This document shows, one piece after another, positions 33,559 through 44,717 of a DNA stretch of 64,000 nt. Both the position numbers and the translations under genes were made by a program. Origin of the DNA: Croceibacterium selenioxidans. GTDB taxonomy: Bacteria; Pseudomonadota; Alphaproteobacteria; Sphingomonadales; Sphingomonadaceae. Where the stretch lies: positions 1,248,001-1,312,000 of the forward strand of contig NZ_JAHFVK010000002.1 in assembly GCF_018599195.1 (NCBI RefSeq). Direction: 5' to 3'. The number at the start of each line of letters is the position of its first letter. The stretch's first letter is position 1. The notes beneath the pieces are model-generated. The model had not been told where the DNA came from. It searched no databases and saw nothing but the letters and a program-made list of their open reading frames with translations.

Positions 33559-35094
33559 GTGTTGCATGCGATTGGCCTGAAGCAAATGCGTCCAGCGGTG
33601 CTCGTCATCGCGCCGGTCGCTGTGCTCTCGCTGATCTCTGCGACGGTCCTCGCGATGCTGCTCAACCGCGCAGGCGCGGACTTGAGTTCCTCTCAATCGA
33701 TCCTGGTCACCGGCGGCCTCGCCTATGGCACCGCGGTTATCCTGCTGATCCGCTTCGGCCTGTCCAGCGTCGGCAAGCTCGAGGACCTGGGACTCACCGA
33801 TACCCTTGCGGCCATGCCCAACCGGCGGGCCCTGCATCTTGATTACGCTCGCGCCGCCCCTGGGACCGAGAAGGCCCTGGCGTTGCTCGACCTCGACGGC
33901 TTCAAATCCGTCAATGACCAGTACGGCCACTTTGTCGGAGACAAGCTGATCAAGGAATGCGCCAAGATCCTGGCCGAAGTCTGCAGCAAGGATGGACGTG
34001 CTTACCGCCTCGGCGGTGACGAGTTCGCGATTCTTGTGATCGGTCCCATTGCCGGCAACATCCTGGAAGGCATCTGCCACACCTTGTTGGCGCGGTTAGG
34101 CCAGTCCGTGACCATCGACGAACGCAAGCTCCTGATCGGCGCCAGCGTAGGCCTGTCGCGTAGTAGCCGCAGGGACGAGTTGACCTCGTCCGAATTGCTG
34201 CGCCGGTCGGACATGGCGATGTATGTCTCCAAGGATGCGGGCCGGAACCGCTGCACCTGGTTCAGCGACGATTTCGACCGTAACCGCGACGTGACTCAAC
34301 AGGTCGAAGCGGAACTGCGAGAGGCGCTGCGCCTGCAGGAGTTCCGGGTTGCCTATCAGCCCCTGGTCGACGCCAAGAGCGGTGACATCGTCGCGGTCGA
34401 GGCTCTGCTCCGGTGGGAGCGAGCGGACGGTTCGACCGTCAGCCCCGGTGTGTTCGTGCCGATCGCCGAGAAGTGTGGTCTGATCTACCAGATAGGCCTG
34501 TGGGTGCTCCGCACCGCTTGCCGCGAGGCCATGGCCTGGGATGAGATCAAGCTTTCGATCAACGTCTCGCCAGTGCAACTGCGCAATCCTGAATTTCCCG
34601 TCGAGCTCGGCCACATTCTTGAAGAAACGGGCTTTCCGCCCTCGCGCCTGGAGCTCGAGGTGACCGAAACCTATCTCGTCAGCGATCCGGTGGTGGCCAA
34701 TCGCAATCTCGACGTGATCCGCAAGTTTGGTGTCGGCATCGCCCTCGATGACTTTGGCACCGGCTACGCCTCGATCGGCTTCCTGCGCAATTTCCGCTTC
34801 GAGAAGCTCAAGCTCGACCGCACCATGATCGTCGATGCCGGCCTCGACAGCGGCTCGCTGGCCATGATGGCCTCGAGCATCGCGGTGGCCCGGGCGATGG
34901 ACATGGAAGTCACGGCCGAAGGCGTCGAAACCAAAGCCCAGGCCGATCTCGTGCGCACCGCCGGGTGCGACCAGATTCAGGGCTGGTACTACTACAAGGC
35001 GATCTCGGCGGGCGAAATCCGCGGCCATTTGGACGAGATCCGGGACCGCAACAACACATTGGGTATTGGGGAAGCACATGGACATGTCGGATAA
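33559..35094 (+). CDS. Membrane diguanylate cyclase/phosphodiesterase (GGDEF-EAL)
   Basis: A 511-residue bifunctional c-di-GMP protein. Two N-terminal helices (about 10-33 and 45-66) anchor it. The GGDEF domain has [10 protein letters not shown] with an intact active site, and the EAL domain has VEALLRW plus the metal-binding [10 protein letters not shown] and [11 protein letters not shown] motifs, so both domains could be active. No sensory domain lies between membrane and GGDEF. It sits in the chemotaxis operon between cheR and the receptor. The start is GTG, with AGGG upstream. Its 3' end overlaps the methyl-accepting protein start. Confidence 0.93.
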   Translation: MLHAIGLKQMRPAVLVIAPVAVLSLISATVLAMLLNRAGADLSSSQSILVTGGLAYGTAVILLIRFGLSSVGKLEDLGLTDTLAAMPNRRALHLDYARAAPGTEKALALLDLDGFKSVNDQYGHFVGDKLIKECAKILAEVCSKDGRAYRLGGDEFAILVIGPIAGNILEGICHTLLARLGQSVTIDERKLLIGASVGLSRSSRRDELTSSELLRRSDMAMYVSKDAGRNRCTWFSDDFDRNRDVTQQVEAELREALRLQEFRVAYQPLVDAKSGDIVAVEALLRWERADGSTVSPGVFVPIAEKCGLIYQIGLWVLRTACREAMAWDEIKLSINVSPVQLRNPEFPVELGHILEETGFPPSRLELEVTETYLVSDPVVANRNLDVIRKFGVGIALDDFGTGYASIGFLRNFRFEKLKLDRTMIVDAGLDSGSLAMMASSIAVARAMDMEVTAEGVETKAQADLVRTAGCDQIQGWYYYKAISAGEIRGHLDEIRDRNNTLGIGEAHGHVG

Positions 35095-36475
35095 GCTCGT
35101 GGCCGAAGGGGCCGACGAACTCGAACGCGAGCGCGAGCGGCTGAAGGCGGCCGTCGAGTATTATGGCACGCCTCAAGGTGACAACTCGGTGTCTTCGATC
35201 GGTGTGCGCATCAAGCTGATGTTCAGCGCTTCGGCGGGCGCCTCCACCTTGCTCGGTACGCTGGCGCTGGCCGGACTGATGGGCAAGGGGACTGGGAACG
35301 GCGGCCTGCTGATCGCCATGGGAATGGTCGCGCTGGCCACGGTGGCGATCTCGATCGTCTCGATCCGCTTCGTGCAGGACCAGCTGGTCCATCCGGTCGA
35401 GACCCTCTGCTCTGCCATGCGCGAGCTGGCCCAGGGTAACCGCGAAGTCTTCGTCCCCCACGTTGACCGCCAGGACGAGGTCGGCGCGATGGCGCGCTAC
35501 CTCGTGGTGATCAAGAAGGCCGCCAACAAGTTCGACCGCATGCGCAAGGAGCGCGAGGACGCCGAGGCCGAGGAGCAGCGCCGCACCGCCGAAATGCAGG
35601 CGGAGCGCGAAGAGCATAGGGCGAAGCAGGCCGAGACGCTGCGCGAGCTGGCCAACAAGTTCGAGCGTACTGTGGGTGAGATCGTCGGCGGAGTGGCTGC
35701 CGCCTCGACGCAGCTTCAGGCAACCGCGAGTTCGATGGCGTCAGCCGCCGAGCAATCGTCGATGCAGACCGGCGACGTCTCATCCAGCCTCAACGAAGCG
35801 TCCGCCGGCGTTACGGCCGCGGCGGCGGCGAGCGACGAGTTCGCGATGTCGATCGGTGAGATCAGTCGGCAGGCCTCGACTTCAGCCGAGCTGGCCCGCA
35901 AGGCGTCGACCGCGGCCGAAGAGGCCGACAGCACGATTTCGGCTCTGACCCTTTCGGCAAGCCAGGTCGGCGACATCGTCGAAATGATTTCGACCATCGC
36001 CCAGCGCACCAACCTGCTGGCGCTCAACGCTTCGATCGAGGCGGCGCGTGGCGGCGAGGCGGGACGCGGGTTCGCGGTGGTCGCGGCGGAGGTCAAGGAA
36101 CTCGCCACCCAGACCGGCAAGGCGACCGAGGAAGTCTCGGGCCAGATTCGCGCCATCCAGGAAACCACTTCGGCCAGCGTCGAGGCACTGCGTTCGATCG
36201 CCAAGCAGATTGCCCAGCTCGAGGCCACCTCGGTTTCGATCGCCGCGGCGGTGGACCAACAATCGGTCGCCGGGCAGGATCTCGCCCGCAGCATCGATCT
36301 GGCGGCGCGCAATACCGAGGACGTGTCGACCAACATCGGCCAGCTGCGCGAAACTTCGCTGGCGACCGGCGCGGCGGCCAGCCAGGTGCTGACCAGCTCG
36401 ACCGAGCTGGAGCAGCAGGCGTCGGTGCTCAAGAACCAGGTCGACGAATTCCTGAGCCACGTCCGCGCGGCTTAG
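35084..36475 (+). CDS. Methyl-accepting chemotaxis protein without periplasmic sensor domain
   Basis: A 463-residue receptor. Two helices close together (about 45-65 and 75-95) leave only a tiny external loop, so there is no periplasmic ligand domain. A HAMP-like segment follows ([20 protein letters not shown]), then a long coiled coil with the signalling tip [20 protein letters not shown] and [22 protein letters not shown]. Signals must come from the membrane, the cytoplasm or a partner. The start overlaps the GGDEF-EAL gene by 11 bases; GGGGAAG lies 9 bases upstream. ATG at 35078 is an alternative start. It is the last gene of the operon. Confidence 0.93.
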   Translation: MSDKLVAEGADELERERERLKAAVEYYGTPQGDNSVSSIGVRIKLMFSASAGASTLLGTLALAGLMGKGTGNGGLLIAMGMVALATVAISIVSIRFVQDQLVHPVETLCSAMRELAQGNREVFVPHVDRQDEVGAMARYLVVIKKAANKFDRMRKEREDAEAEEQRRTAEMQAEREEHRAKQAETLRELANKFERTVGEIVGGVAAASTQLQATASSMASAAEQSSMQTGDVSSSLNEASAGVTAAAAASDEFAMSIGEISRQASTSAELARKASTAAEEADSTISALTLSASQVGDIVEMISTIAQRTNLLALNASIEAARGGEAGRGFAVVAAEVKELATQTGKATEEVSGQIRAIQETTSASVEALRSIAKQIAQLEATSVSIAAAVDQQSVAGQDLARSIDLAARNTEDVSTNIGQLRETSLATGAAASQVLTSSTELEQQASVLKNQVDEFLSHVRAA

Positions 36476-36482
36476 CGGCTAA

Positions 36483-36619
36483 ATCCTCCCTGTCGCGTAG
36501 CGATAGGGAGGGGGACCGTCCGCGAAGCGGATGGTGGAGGGGGCAGGCGTTGTGCCACTGGCCCCTCCGTCAGCCCTGCGGGCTGCAACCTCCCCATGAG
36601 CTTCGCTCACAGGGAGGAT
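36483..36619. repeat. Hairpin-rich intergenic repeat with 11-bp terminal inverted repeats
   Basis: ATCCTCCCTGT (36483-36493) and ACAGGGAGGAT (36609-36619) are perfect inverted ends. Between them are several internal hairpins: TCGCGTAGCGA, CCGTCCGCGAAGCGGATGG, CAGCCCTGCGGGCTG and GAGCTTCGCTC. No ORF is present. It resembles the REP/MITE-like elements found in multiple copies in sphingomonad genomes. It occurs once in this window, just after the methyl-accepting protein. Confidence 0.65.
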
Positions 36620-36624
36620 CGACC

Positions 36625-36855
36625 TCAGAAGAACGGGCGCGAGAGCATGTCGAGCGCGCGATAGATGCTCAGGTAAGGGCGCGCGCAATCGGCGTGATAG
36701 AGACCGTTGAGGTCCTCCAGGTGATGCTCCTGATCGACCGGAAACGCGACGGTTTCGGTCGGAGAGCCCGGCGCGATAAACTGTTTGCAACTGTGGCAGC
36801 GGGGCGGAAGCGGCTCATAGCCGCCCTCTCCCGACGCCGGGATGTCCATGAACAT
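36625..36855 (-). CDS. Small Cys-rich protein, likely zinc-binding, unknown function
   Basis: A 76-residue protein with a CxxC pair (Cys20, Cys23 in CHSCKQF) and a later HxxC pair (His54, Cys57 in YHADC), spaced as a single zinc knuckle. A 30-residue insert lies between them. AAAGG 7 bases upstream supports the start. The sequence has no signal peptide, so it is cytoplasmic. It lies 6 bases from the hairpin-rich repeat. The opposite-strand frames here are shadows. Confidence 0.6.
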   Translation of the reverse strand: MFMDIPASGEGGYEPLPPRCHSCKQFIAPGSPTETVAFPVDQEHHLEDLNGLYHADCARPYLSIYRALDMLSRPFF

Positions 36856-37185
36856 TTAGTGACCTTTCGTCCACCGGGCGTCCGACCCGGCCCCTGCCCG
36901 CGATTGGGCCACACCCAGGGCGTGGCAGCAATCGATCCGGCAGCATTTCTCGGGGATATTTCCCGCGCGACTAGGGGTAATACCTGAGCGTGAACGGAAG
37001 CTGACACCCGTGTCTCCCTTCCCGGATATGGGGACAAATCCCGATGGCCTCAGACGATCAGCGTCGTAATCAATTCCTTCAAATTGCGATGGAACCGATC
37101 CTGCGACGGTCGCTACGGCCAAAATTCGGCATCCGCGCAGCGCCGTAGAATTCTGCCGGTTTCCCTCGACGAAGGAGACAAATCC
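36856..37185. other. Intergenic region, nothing identified
   Basis: Between the minus-strand Cys-rich gene and the plus-strand DUF3313 gene lie 330 bases, which must hold divergent promoters. No convincing -35/-10 pair, terminator or small ORF stands out. A short ribosome site GAAGGAG immediately before the DUF3313 gene belongs to it. Confidence 0.5.
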
Positions 37186-37890
37186 ATGGCCAATCCGAAA
37201 TTCTTCCGACGATTCGTCGTCGCGCCGCTGCTGCTCGCGGCGGCCGTGCCGCTGGTCGCCCAGCCGGTCGACGGCAACTGGGACGGGCTGCTTGAGGTGA
37301 AAGCCAAGAAGATGGACAAGGTCTATCTTCTACCGAACGCCGACTTCAGGACTTACACCAAGGTCATGATCGACCCGACCGAGGTGTCGTTCAAGAAGAA
37401 CTGGCAGCGGGACCAGAACCGCGACCGCCTCGACCTTTCGAACCGCGTGTCCGATGCCGATGCCCGGCGCATCCTCGACGAGGCGCAGAAGGGTTTCGAT
37501 AAGTATTTCGCCGAGGCCTACACCAAGGCGGGATTCCAGGTCGTGCAGGCGCCGGGCCCTGATGTGCTCCACCTTTCCACCGCGATCATCAACCTCGATG
37601 TCACCGCGCCCGACGTCAGCACGTCGGCCCGCTCGCGCTCTTTCTCGCGCGATGCGGGCGAGGCGACGCTGGTGCTCGAGGTGAAGGATTCGGTCAGCGG
37701 CCAGGTCCTCGGCCGAGCCGTCGATAGGCAGGACACTTCCGACATGGGGCCCTACATCCGCAACAGCGTGACTAACGCCGCAGCGTTCGAGGAGGTGTTC
37801 AAGAAGTGGGCTGAACGCAGCGCCGAGGGGCTAACCGATCTCAAGGAACTGTCTCCGGTCAACCCCAGCACTCTGCAAGCGGGAAGCTGA
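37186..37890 (+). CDS. DUF3313 family secreted protein
   Basis: A 234-residue protein with a signal peptide (about 1-26, ending PLVAQ). The mature part has the DUF3313 pattern: TKVMIDPTEVSFKKNW near the start, then DEAQKGFDKYFAEAYTKAGF. These proteins are usually outer membrane lipoproteins; here no lipobox Cys follows the hydrophobic region, so it is probably periplasmic. The start at MANPKFF has GAAGGAG 8 bases upstream. Function of the family is unknown. Confidence 0.8.
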   Translation: MANPKFFRRFVVAPLLLAAAVPLVAQPVDGNWDGLLEVKAKKMDKVYLLPNADFRTYTKVMIDPTEVSFKKNWQRDQNRDRLDLSNRVSDADARRILDEAQKGFDKYFAEAYTKAGFQVVQAPGPDVLHLSTAIINLDVTAPDVSTSARSRSFSRDAGEATLVLEVKDSVSGQVLGRAVDRQDTSDMGPYIRNSVTNAAAFEEVFKKWAERSAEGLTDLKELSPVNPSTLQAGS

Positions 37891-37913
37891 GGGACGAGAA
37901 GGGGAGAGAGGTC

Positions 37914-38192
37914 GTGAAGGTGTCCAAGCGCCTCGCGGTTGCGGCCGCCGGAGTGCTCCTGGCGCTCGGCACGGGAATGGCCGTGCCGAAGGCGGCGATT
38001 GCGCGGAACCCTTCCCCGGCGTTCGATGCTGGCGAGACGGTCCGCCCATTGAGCCGCGCGAGGTAGGAACACCGCGCCTCCAACTGGGGCAAGCCGCAGT
38101 GCCTCGGCACCACGGCGCAGTAGGTCATCCTCAATCCGCTGTGCGACCGAACCCACCTGACGCGCTCCGCGCCCGTGACGAAGCGTGGATGA
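37914..38192 (+). pseudogene. Small secreted ORF with two in-frame TAG codons
   Basis: GTG start after GAGAGG. The first 50 codons give a signal peptide (VKVSKRLAVAAAGVLLALGT and on to an Ala-x-Ala site). TAG occurs at 38064, then 18 more codons of strongly GC-ending usage, TAG again at 38121, then 22 codons to TGA at 38190. The downstream codons keep third-position GC and contain two Cys. Either a gene decayed by two amber changes, or only the first 50 codons are translated. Amber readthrough is a less likely explanation. Confidence 0.4.
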
Positions 38193-38275
38193 AAATTCAC
38201 GGCAGCATGCCAGAACTCGCAACCGGCGCTTGCCTGTGCCAGCATGCGCGCAAACGAGAATAAGTGGGAGGAAAC

Positions 38276-39547
38276 ATGAAGATAGGATTCGTCGCCTTTG
38301 GCGCGCTTTTGCTTGCCGGTACGGCTCAAGCGCAACAGGCCCAGCCCCCAGCACCGCCCGCCCCGCCGCCAGGTCCTCCGCCCGTTCCGGTCTGCAGTCC
38401 GGTCGCTGGCCAGTCAGTCGAATGCCGCAAGCCTAATGCGCCCGACTGGACCCCTGCGTTCGCCCAGCAGACTCGTGCGCCCTACACGCCGTCGAGCACT
38501 GCCCTCAATGTCGAGGTCTTGGCGGAGGGCTTCGTCTCCCCCTGGGGCTTCGCCATGCTGCCCGATGGACGCTTCCTGGTGACCGAGAAGGCGGGCACCA
38601 TGCGCCTCGTCTCCGGTTCGACGCTGTCGCCGCCGGTAGAAGGTCTGCCACCGGTGACGGTGCAGGAAATCTCGGGCCTCGACGACGTGGTGCTGGACCC
38701 GGCCTTCGCCAGCAACCACCGTATCTACTGGAGTTATGTCGAGAACCGCCCGGCGGGCAACGTACTCGCGGTTGCACGTGGCCGACTGGTCGACGGCCCC
38801 ACGCCTCGGGTCGAGGACGTCAAGGTCATCTACCGCCAGGAGCCCGACCTCAAGTCTGAGCACGGCAACTTCGGCGCCCGCCTGCTGTTCGACAAGGAAG
38901 GCGCACTGTTCGTCACCTTGGGAGACCTCGCCTCCGATCCGTTGCGTCCCTACATCCAGCAGCTCGACTCCGGCATCGGCAAGATCGTCCGCATCACCAC
39001 CGATGGCGCCCCTGCTCCCGGCCGCCCCTTTGCCGGTAAGCCCGGCGCGCGGCCCGAACTCTACGCTCTCGGCTTCCGCAACCCGCTAGGCCTCGCCTTC
39101 CGTCCCGGAACCGAGGAGCTCTGGGAAGTCGACGTAGGCCCGTTCGGCGGCGACGAGCTCAACAAGATCGAGCCGGGGAAGAACTACGGGTGGCCGGTGA
39201 TCAACTATGGTCTCGAATATAGCCGCAAGCCGGTTGGCGAAGGCCCGGTCAAGGCGGGGCTCGAACAGCCGGTCTACTACTGGGACCCGGTGATCTCGCC
39301 GTCGAGCCTGATGTTCTATTCGGGCGATCTGTTCCCGCAGTGGAAGGGCAACGCCTTCGTCACCTCGCTTAGCCAAGCACATCTCGCGCGGCTCGTACTG
39401 GATGGGGACAAGGTCGTGGGCGAGGAACGCCTGCTGGCGGACCGGAAGGAGCGGCTTCGGCTGATCCGCCAAGCGCCGGATGGGGCGCTCTATATCCTGA
39501 CCGATGGACCTAAGGGGAAGCTGCTCAAGATGACGCCGGCGGGGTAG
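38276..39547 (+). CDS. PQQ-dependent sugar dehydrogenase, aldose type
   Basis: A 423-residue periplasmic enzyme that oxidises aldoses with PQQ, related to soluble glucose dehydrogenase and E. coli YliI. It has a signal peptide (1-20, ending AQA), then a Pro-rich linker (about 22-46), then a six-blade propeller with FVSPWGFAMLPDGRFLVTEK at its start. The segment RNPLGLAFRPGTEELWEVDV and KNYGWPVINYGLEYSR are conserved in the family. The start has GGAGG 4 bases upstream. No PQQ synthesis gene is in the window, so the cofactor comes from elsewhere. Confidence 0.9.
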   Translation: MKIGFVAFGALLLAGTAQAQQAQPPAPPAPPPGPPPVPVCSPVAGQSVECRKPNAPDWTPAFAQQTRAPYTPSSTALNVEVLAEGFVSPWGFAMLPDGRFLVTEKAGTMRLVSGSTLSPPVEGLPPVTVQEISGLDDVVLDPAFASNHRIYWSYVENRPAGNVLAVARGRLVDGPTPRVEDVKVIYRQEPDLKSEHGNFGARLLFDKEGALFVTLGDLASDPLRPYIQQLDSGIGKIVRITTDGAPAPGRPFAGKPGARPELYALGFRNPLGLAFRPGTEELWEVDVGPFGGDELNKIEPGKNYGWPVINYGLEYSRKPVGEGPVKAGLEQPVYYWDPVISPSSLMFYSGDLFPQWKGNAFVTSLSQAHLARLVLDGDKVVGEERLLADRKERLRLIRQAPDGALYILTDGPKGKLLKMTPAG

Positions 39548-39647
39548 GGGGTTCTTACGCGGGGCGGCGAAGAGCTTAGTCGACGGTGACGGATGCAGAA
39601 GGCGGTGGCTGCTCACAAGGAAGCCAGTCGGTGCTTTCGAGCGTTGA

Positions 39648-41655
<2,008 letters not shown>

Positions 41656-41948
41656 GCGTAAATCCCGTCAGAAGCTGCTTGCTAGGTAGGCAGTGGGCCG
41701 GTCGAGTCAACGCAGCGCGGGCGAGGTTGTTGAGAACCTGTGGTTTGGAATGCCCTCTTGCCGGGAGCAAATCGTTCGACCGGCGGTACCCAGTCATCGG
41801 CGACCAGCTGACCCCGGATCGATAGCCGCGTTTCGTTGCTGCCAAAATGGATCGGAAACCCCGGAATTAGGTGAAATCACTTATGGATTGCGAATTCGGG
41901 AGCCTTCAAATCGCATTTCCAATCAATAACTTGAGTTCAGGGGGACCA
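41656..41948. other. Divergent gap between trxB and the surface lipoprotein gene
   Basis: This gap is AT-richer in its last 100 bases than the surrounding genome, in step with the lipoprotein gene itself. No clear Fur, Zur or Irr box was found by eye. A longer in-frame start for the lipoprotein at 41871 is rejected, because it would put 26 residues before a normal lipoprotein signal. Confidence 0.45.
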
Positions 41949-42878
41949 ATGCGGCGCCTTTTTAGTCTGATATCTGTTTCGGTTCTGGCATTCCAACTCG
42001 CTGCTTGCGGCGGCGGAGGAAGCGGCGTGAAATCGACGCCGCCTCCCGCACCGTCGCCCTCGCCGTCACCGTCGCCCTCTCCGTCACCCACTCCATCGCC
42101 AACCCCTGCCCCAGCCGCCGCGGTCTCCTTGCCAGGAGCGGTGCAAAATGCGTTGGCGAGCACTCATCTGGGCGGCAATTTTGCCAGCGCCGGCTCGCTC
42201 AAGGCGACTGGCATCAAGGCAAAGGCGATCAGCTACGATCCCGTCAAGGAAACTTATACCTTCTATACAACTGAGACGAACCAGAAAGCTCTGGAGTTAT
42301 CCAAGCAGAACGCCACAACGGGTGCCGTTGCCGGCTATAGTTATTTCAAGCCAAGTAATGCCGACAAAAACGACGTAGTCGCCGTTTACAACAACCGTAG
42401 CGGCCCCGTTCCGCTCACCTACACGAGCTTTGCTTTCGCCCGATTGCCCGGGAGCTCGGATGCTACTCTGCAGGCCTATGTTTTCGGCGTTCCGACCACC
42501 AGCTTGCCGACAACAGGTTCGGCAACCTACTCCGGTATTGTAGGGGGTAATGCCCAGGGCAAGAATGGCGCTTCTTACGCGCTGACCGGAACGTCGACGC
42601 TCAATGCCAATTTCACAACTGGCAAGTATTCGACGAGCCTCAAATTCACCGGTGTCAACACCGCCGGGGGCGCTGGCCTTCCCACTCAGACCTATAATGG
42701 AAATACAGCGGGTTTCGTCATGAATGGCTCGCCGCTTAATGGGAGTTTGAGCGGGTCTGGCACCGGATCGTGGGGTGGAAAGTTCTTTGGGCCCAGTGCA
42801 AATGAATTTGGTTACACCTTCCAGGTGACCGGATCAGACTACGCAGCGGTGGGTGTCGCTGCCGGTAAGAAAAACTAA
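41949..42878 (+). CDS. TbpB-like surface lipoprotein (transferrin-binding-protein-like, Slam substrate)
   Basis: A 309-residue lipoprotein. The signal peptide ends in a lipobox QLAAC with Cys20, then Gly-rich residues and a Ser/Thr-Pro repeat linker (about 29-52) that would span the gap to the cell surface. The globular part has a handle-like region (LTYTSFAFARLPGS) and a C-terminal beta-barrel with PTTGSATYSG and the signature GGKFFGPSANEFGYTFQ. This is the TbpB barrel pattern of proteins exported by Slam. It is directly followed by a Slam gene. Ligand is unknown. Its GC and codon use are lower than neighbours, which suggests transfer. Confidence 0.85.
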   Translation: MRRLFSLISVSVLAFQLAACGGGGSGVKSTPPPAPSPSPSPSPSPSPTPSPTPAPAAAVSLPGAVQNALASTHLGGNFASAGSLKATGIKAKAISYDPVKETYTFYTTETNQKALELSKQNATTGAVAGYSYFKPSNADKNDVVAVYNNRSGPVPLTYTSFAFARLPGSSDATLQAYVFGVPTTSLPTTGSATYSGIVGGNAQGKNGASYALTGTSTLNANFTTGKYSTSLKFTGVNTAGGAGLPTQTYNGNTAGFVMNGSPLNGSLSGSGTGSWGGKFFGPSANEFGYTFQVTGSDYAAVGVAAGKKN

Positions 42879-42914
42879 GCCGACATGAGGTCGCGCCGGT
42901 TGCATCGCTGATCG

Positions 42915-44234
42915 TTGGCAAAAAAGATGGTTGTCTTATTGCTGGCGACAGAAGCGGTGCAATCGGCGTCGCCCTGTTCAGAGGGTGAGGACTGCACGGT
43001 CGAGTTGACCGCGGCGCAGTTATTCGAGCTGGCGTGGCAGTTCGAGCAGGACCATGAATTCGACAACGCCGAGAACATCTACCGCGCTCTAGCGCAAAAT
43101 CCTGATGTTGAGATCCGCAGCGAGGCGCGCTTTCGGCACGGGCGGCTGTTAACACGACAGAACAAGCTGGCCGATGCCGCGGTGCTCTATCGTGCGATCC
43201 TTGACGATAATCCCGATGCCCAAGCGGTGCGTCTCGAGCTTGCGGCCGTCCTGTCGCAAATGGGCGACCTAGCGGCGGCTCGCCGACAGTTGCGGCAGGC
43301 GCAGGCGGGGGGCCTACCGCCAGACGTGGCGCGGATCGCGGACCAATATGCCGCGAGCCTTCGTTCTTTTAAGCCCTATGGGGCTTCGATCGAAATCGCC
43401 ATGGCGCCGACCACCAATATCAATCGAGCGACGAGTGCGAACACGCTCGAAACGATCGTAGCTGACATGGACCTGTCGGATGATGCGCGCGCCACCTCGG
43501 GCGTCGGGCTCAAGATCGGCGGCCAGATCAGCGGCCGAGTTCCATTGGATCGCCAACTCAATCTTACTGGCCGACTTTCGAGCCAGACCAGTCTCTATCG
43601 TGATTCGAGTTTCAACGACTTTCAGGGAACCGGCCAGATCGGTCTGGAGGTGCGATTGGGCGATTGGCGGCTGCGCCCCGAGCTTGGTCGGACCTATCGT
43701 TGGTACGGCAAGGTTCCCTACGCCACCACTGACGCGGTTTCGCTCCATGTTCAGCGCCCGCTCGGACCGCGCGCGCAGATCGAAGCGAGCCTCGCCCTCG
43801 GCGAGGCTGATTACAAGTGGAATGATCTGCAGGACGGGCCGGTTTACAATGCGAGCCTTACCTACGAGCGTGCCATTTCCGCGCGCATGGGGGCCAGCTT
43901 CGGCTTGACGTTCGACAGGCAGGGCGCGCGTGATCCCGGCTATGCAACCACTTCCGCGGGCGGTCAGCTGTTGTTCTGGCGAGAAATGGGCCAGGCCTCG
44001 CTCTACGGCATCATCGGTGTATCGGGCCTGCGGGCGGACGAGCGTCTGGCGCTGTTTCGTGACCGCCGCAAAGACTGGCAATATCGCGCCGTGGCAGGCG
44101 CCACGCTACGGCAGCTTACGATCTCCGGTTTTGCTCCGATCGTGCGGGTCAGCTACGAGCGCAACGATTCAACGGTGGGAATTCATGACTACCGCCGGTT
44201 GGGAGGCGAAGTCGGCATCACGCGTGCGTTTTGA
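42915..44234 (+). CDS. Slam-type surface lipoprotein assembly modifier (type XI secretion)
   Basis: A 439-residue outer membrane protein that moves lipoproteins to the cell surface. N-terminal TPR-like helices (about 34-145) include ELAWQFEQDHEFDNAENIYR and ADAAVLYRAIL. A C-terminal barrel (about 155-439) begins with the family pattern APTTNINRAT and ends in Phe. Both parts match the Slam/DUF560 layout. The start is uncertain: a TTG at 42915 or ATG at 42927, both giving a short signal peptide with a weak ribosome site. It is 36 bases downstream of the lipoprotein gene, so it is co-transcribed and may be coupled. No TonB receptor lies next to it. Confidence 0.85.
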   Translation: MAKKMVVLLLATEAVQSASPCSEGEDCTVELTAAQLFELAWQFEQDHEFDNAENIYRALAQNPDVEIRSEARFRHGRLLTRQNKLADAAVLYRAILDDNPDAQAVRLELAAVLSQMGDLAAARRQLRQAQAGGLPPDVARIADQYAASLRSFKPYGASIEIAMAPTTNINRATSANTLETIVADMDLSDDARATSGVGLKIGGQISGRVPLDRQLNLTGRLSSQTSLYRDSSFNDFQGTGQIGLEVRLGDWRLRPELGRTYRWYGKVPYATTDAVSLHVQRPLGPRAQIEASLALGEADYKWNDLQDGPVYNASLTYERAISARMGASFGLTFDRQGARDPGYATTSAGGQLLFWREMGQASLYGIIGVSGLRADERLALFRDRRKDWQYRAVAGATLRQLTISGFAPIVRVSYERNDSTVGIHDYRRLGGEVGITRAF

Positions 44235-44396
44235 TCCAGGCGGGCGTCAAGAGGATGGGCGCACCGGGCAAGCCGAGCCGACTCGGAAAAGGAATGGCGA
44301 AGGTCTTCGTCGTCGCCAGTGACCAGGGCCGACAATCTGGCCTTAGCCGTTCCTGTCCGATATGTTCGCATTTCTGCCGCCCCGGAGGTGCTGGTC

Positions 44397-44699
44397 ATGG
44401 GTCCTGGCGACAAGATCGAAATCTCGAACATCAATACACCCGGACGCACCGAACGCGTCGATCGCGCGAAATACGAGGCGATGCGGGAGTCGCTACTGGC
44501 AGTCCTGCCTGAAGAAGCGCCGGGCCAGCTGGTCGCAGAAGCAAAGTCGGCTTTGCTGCCGGGATTGCCGGAGGCGCTCTTTCCTGGAGGCAAGACGGCC
44601 GGGTGGTGGCTCAAAGCCGTCCAGCTCGATCTGGAAGCCAAGGGAATCATCGCCCGCGCAAAGGCTAAGCCGGTGCGCTTGCGCCGGGTAGCCGAATAG
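44397..44699 (+). CDS. DUF6958-like conserved hypothetical protein
   Basis: A 100-residue cytoplasmic protein with the pattern DKIEISNINTPGRTERVDRA then KYEAMRESLLAVLPEEAPGQ and LFPGGKTAGWWLKAVQLDLE. The start has GGAGG 9 bases upstream; a longer frame upstream is not supported. It ends in a basic tail. It is similar in character to small proteins I recall as DUF6958. No function is known. It follows the Slam gene by 162 bases on the same strand, probably as a separate unit. Confidence 0.75.
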   Translation: MGPGDKIEISNINTPGRTERVDRAKYEAMRESLLAVLPEEAPGQLVAEAKSALLPGLPEALFPGGKTAGWWLKAVQLDLEAKGIIARAKAKPVRLRRVAE

Positions 44700-44717
44700 C
44701 GCAGGCGGACGACCCGC

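Noticed and set aside
42050-42120. Tandem Ser/Thr-Pro codon repeat as a microsatellite
   Set aside because: It encodes the surface-lipoprotein linker and stays in frame, so it is explained by the protein; slippage could still vary its length.
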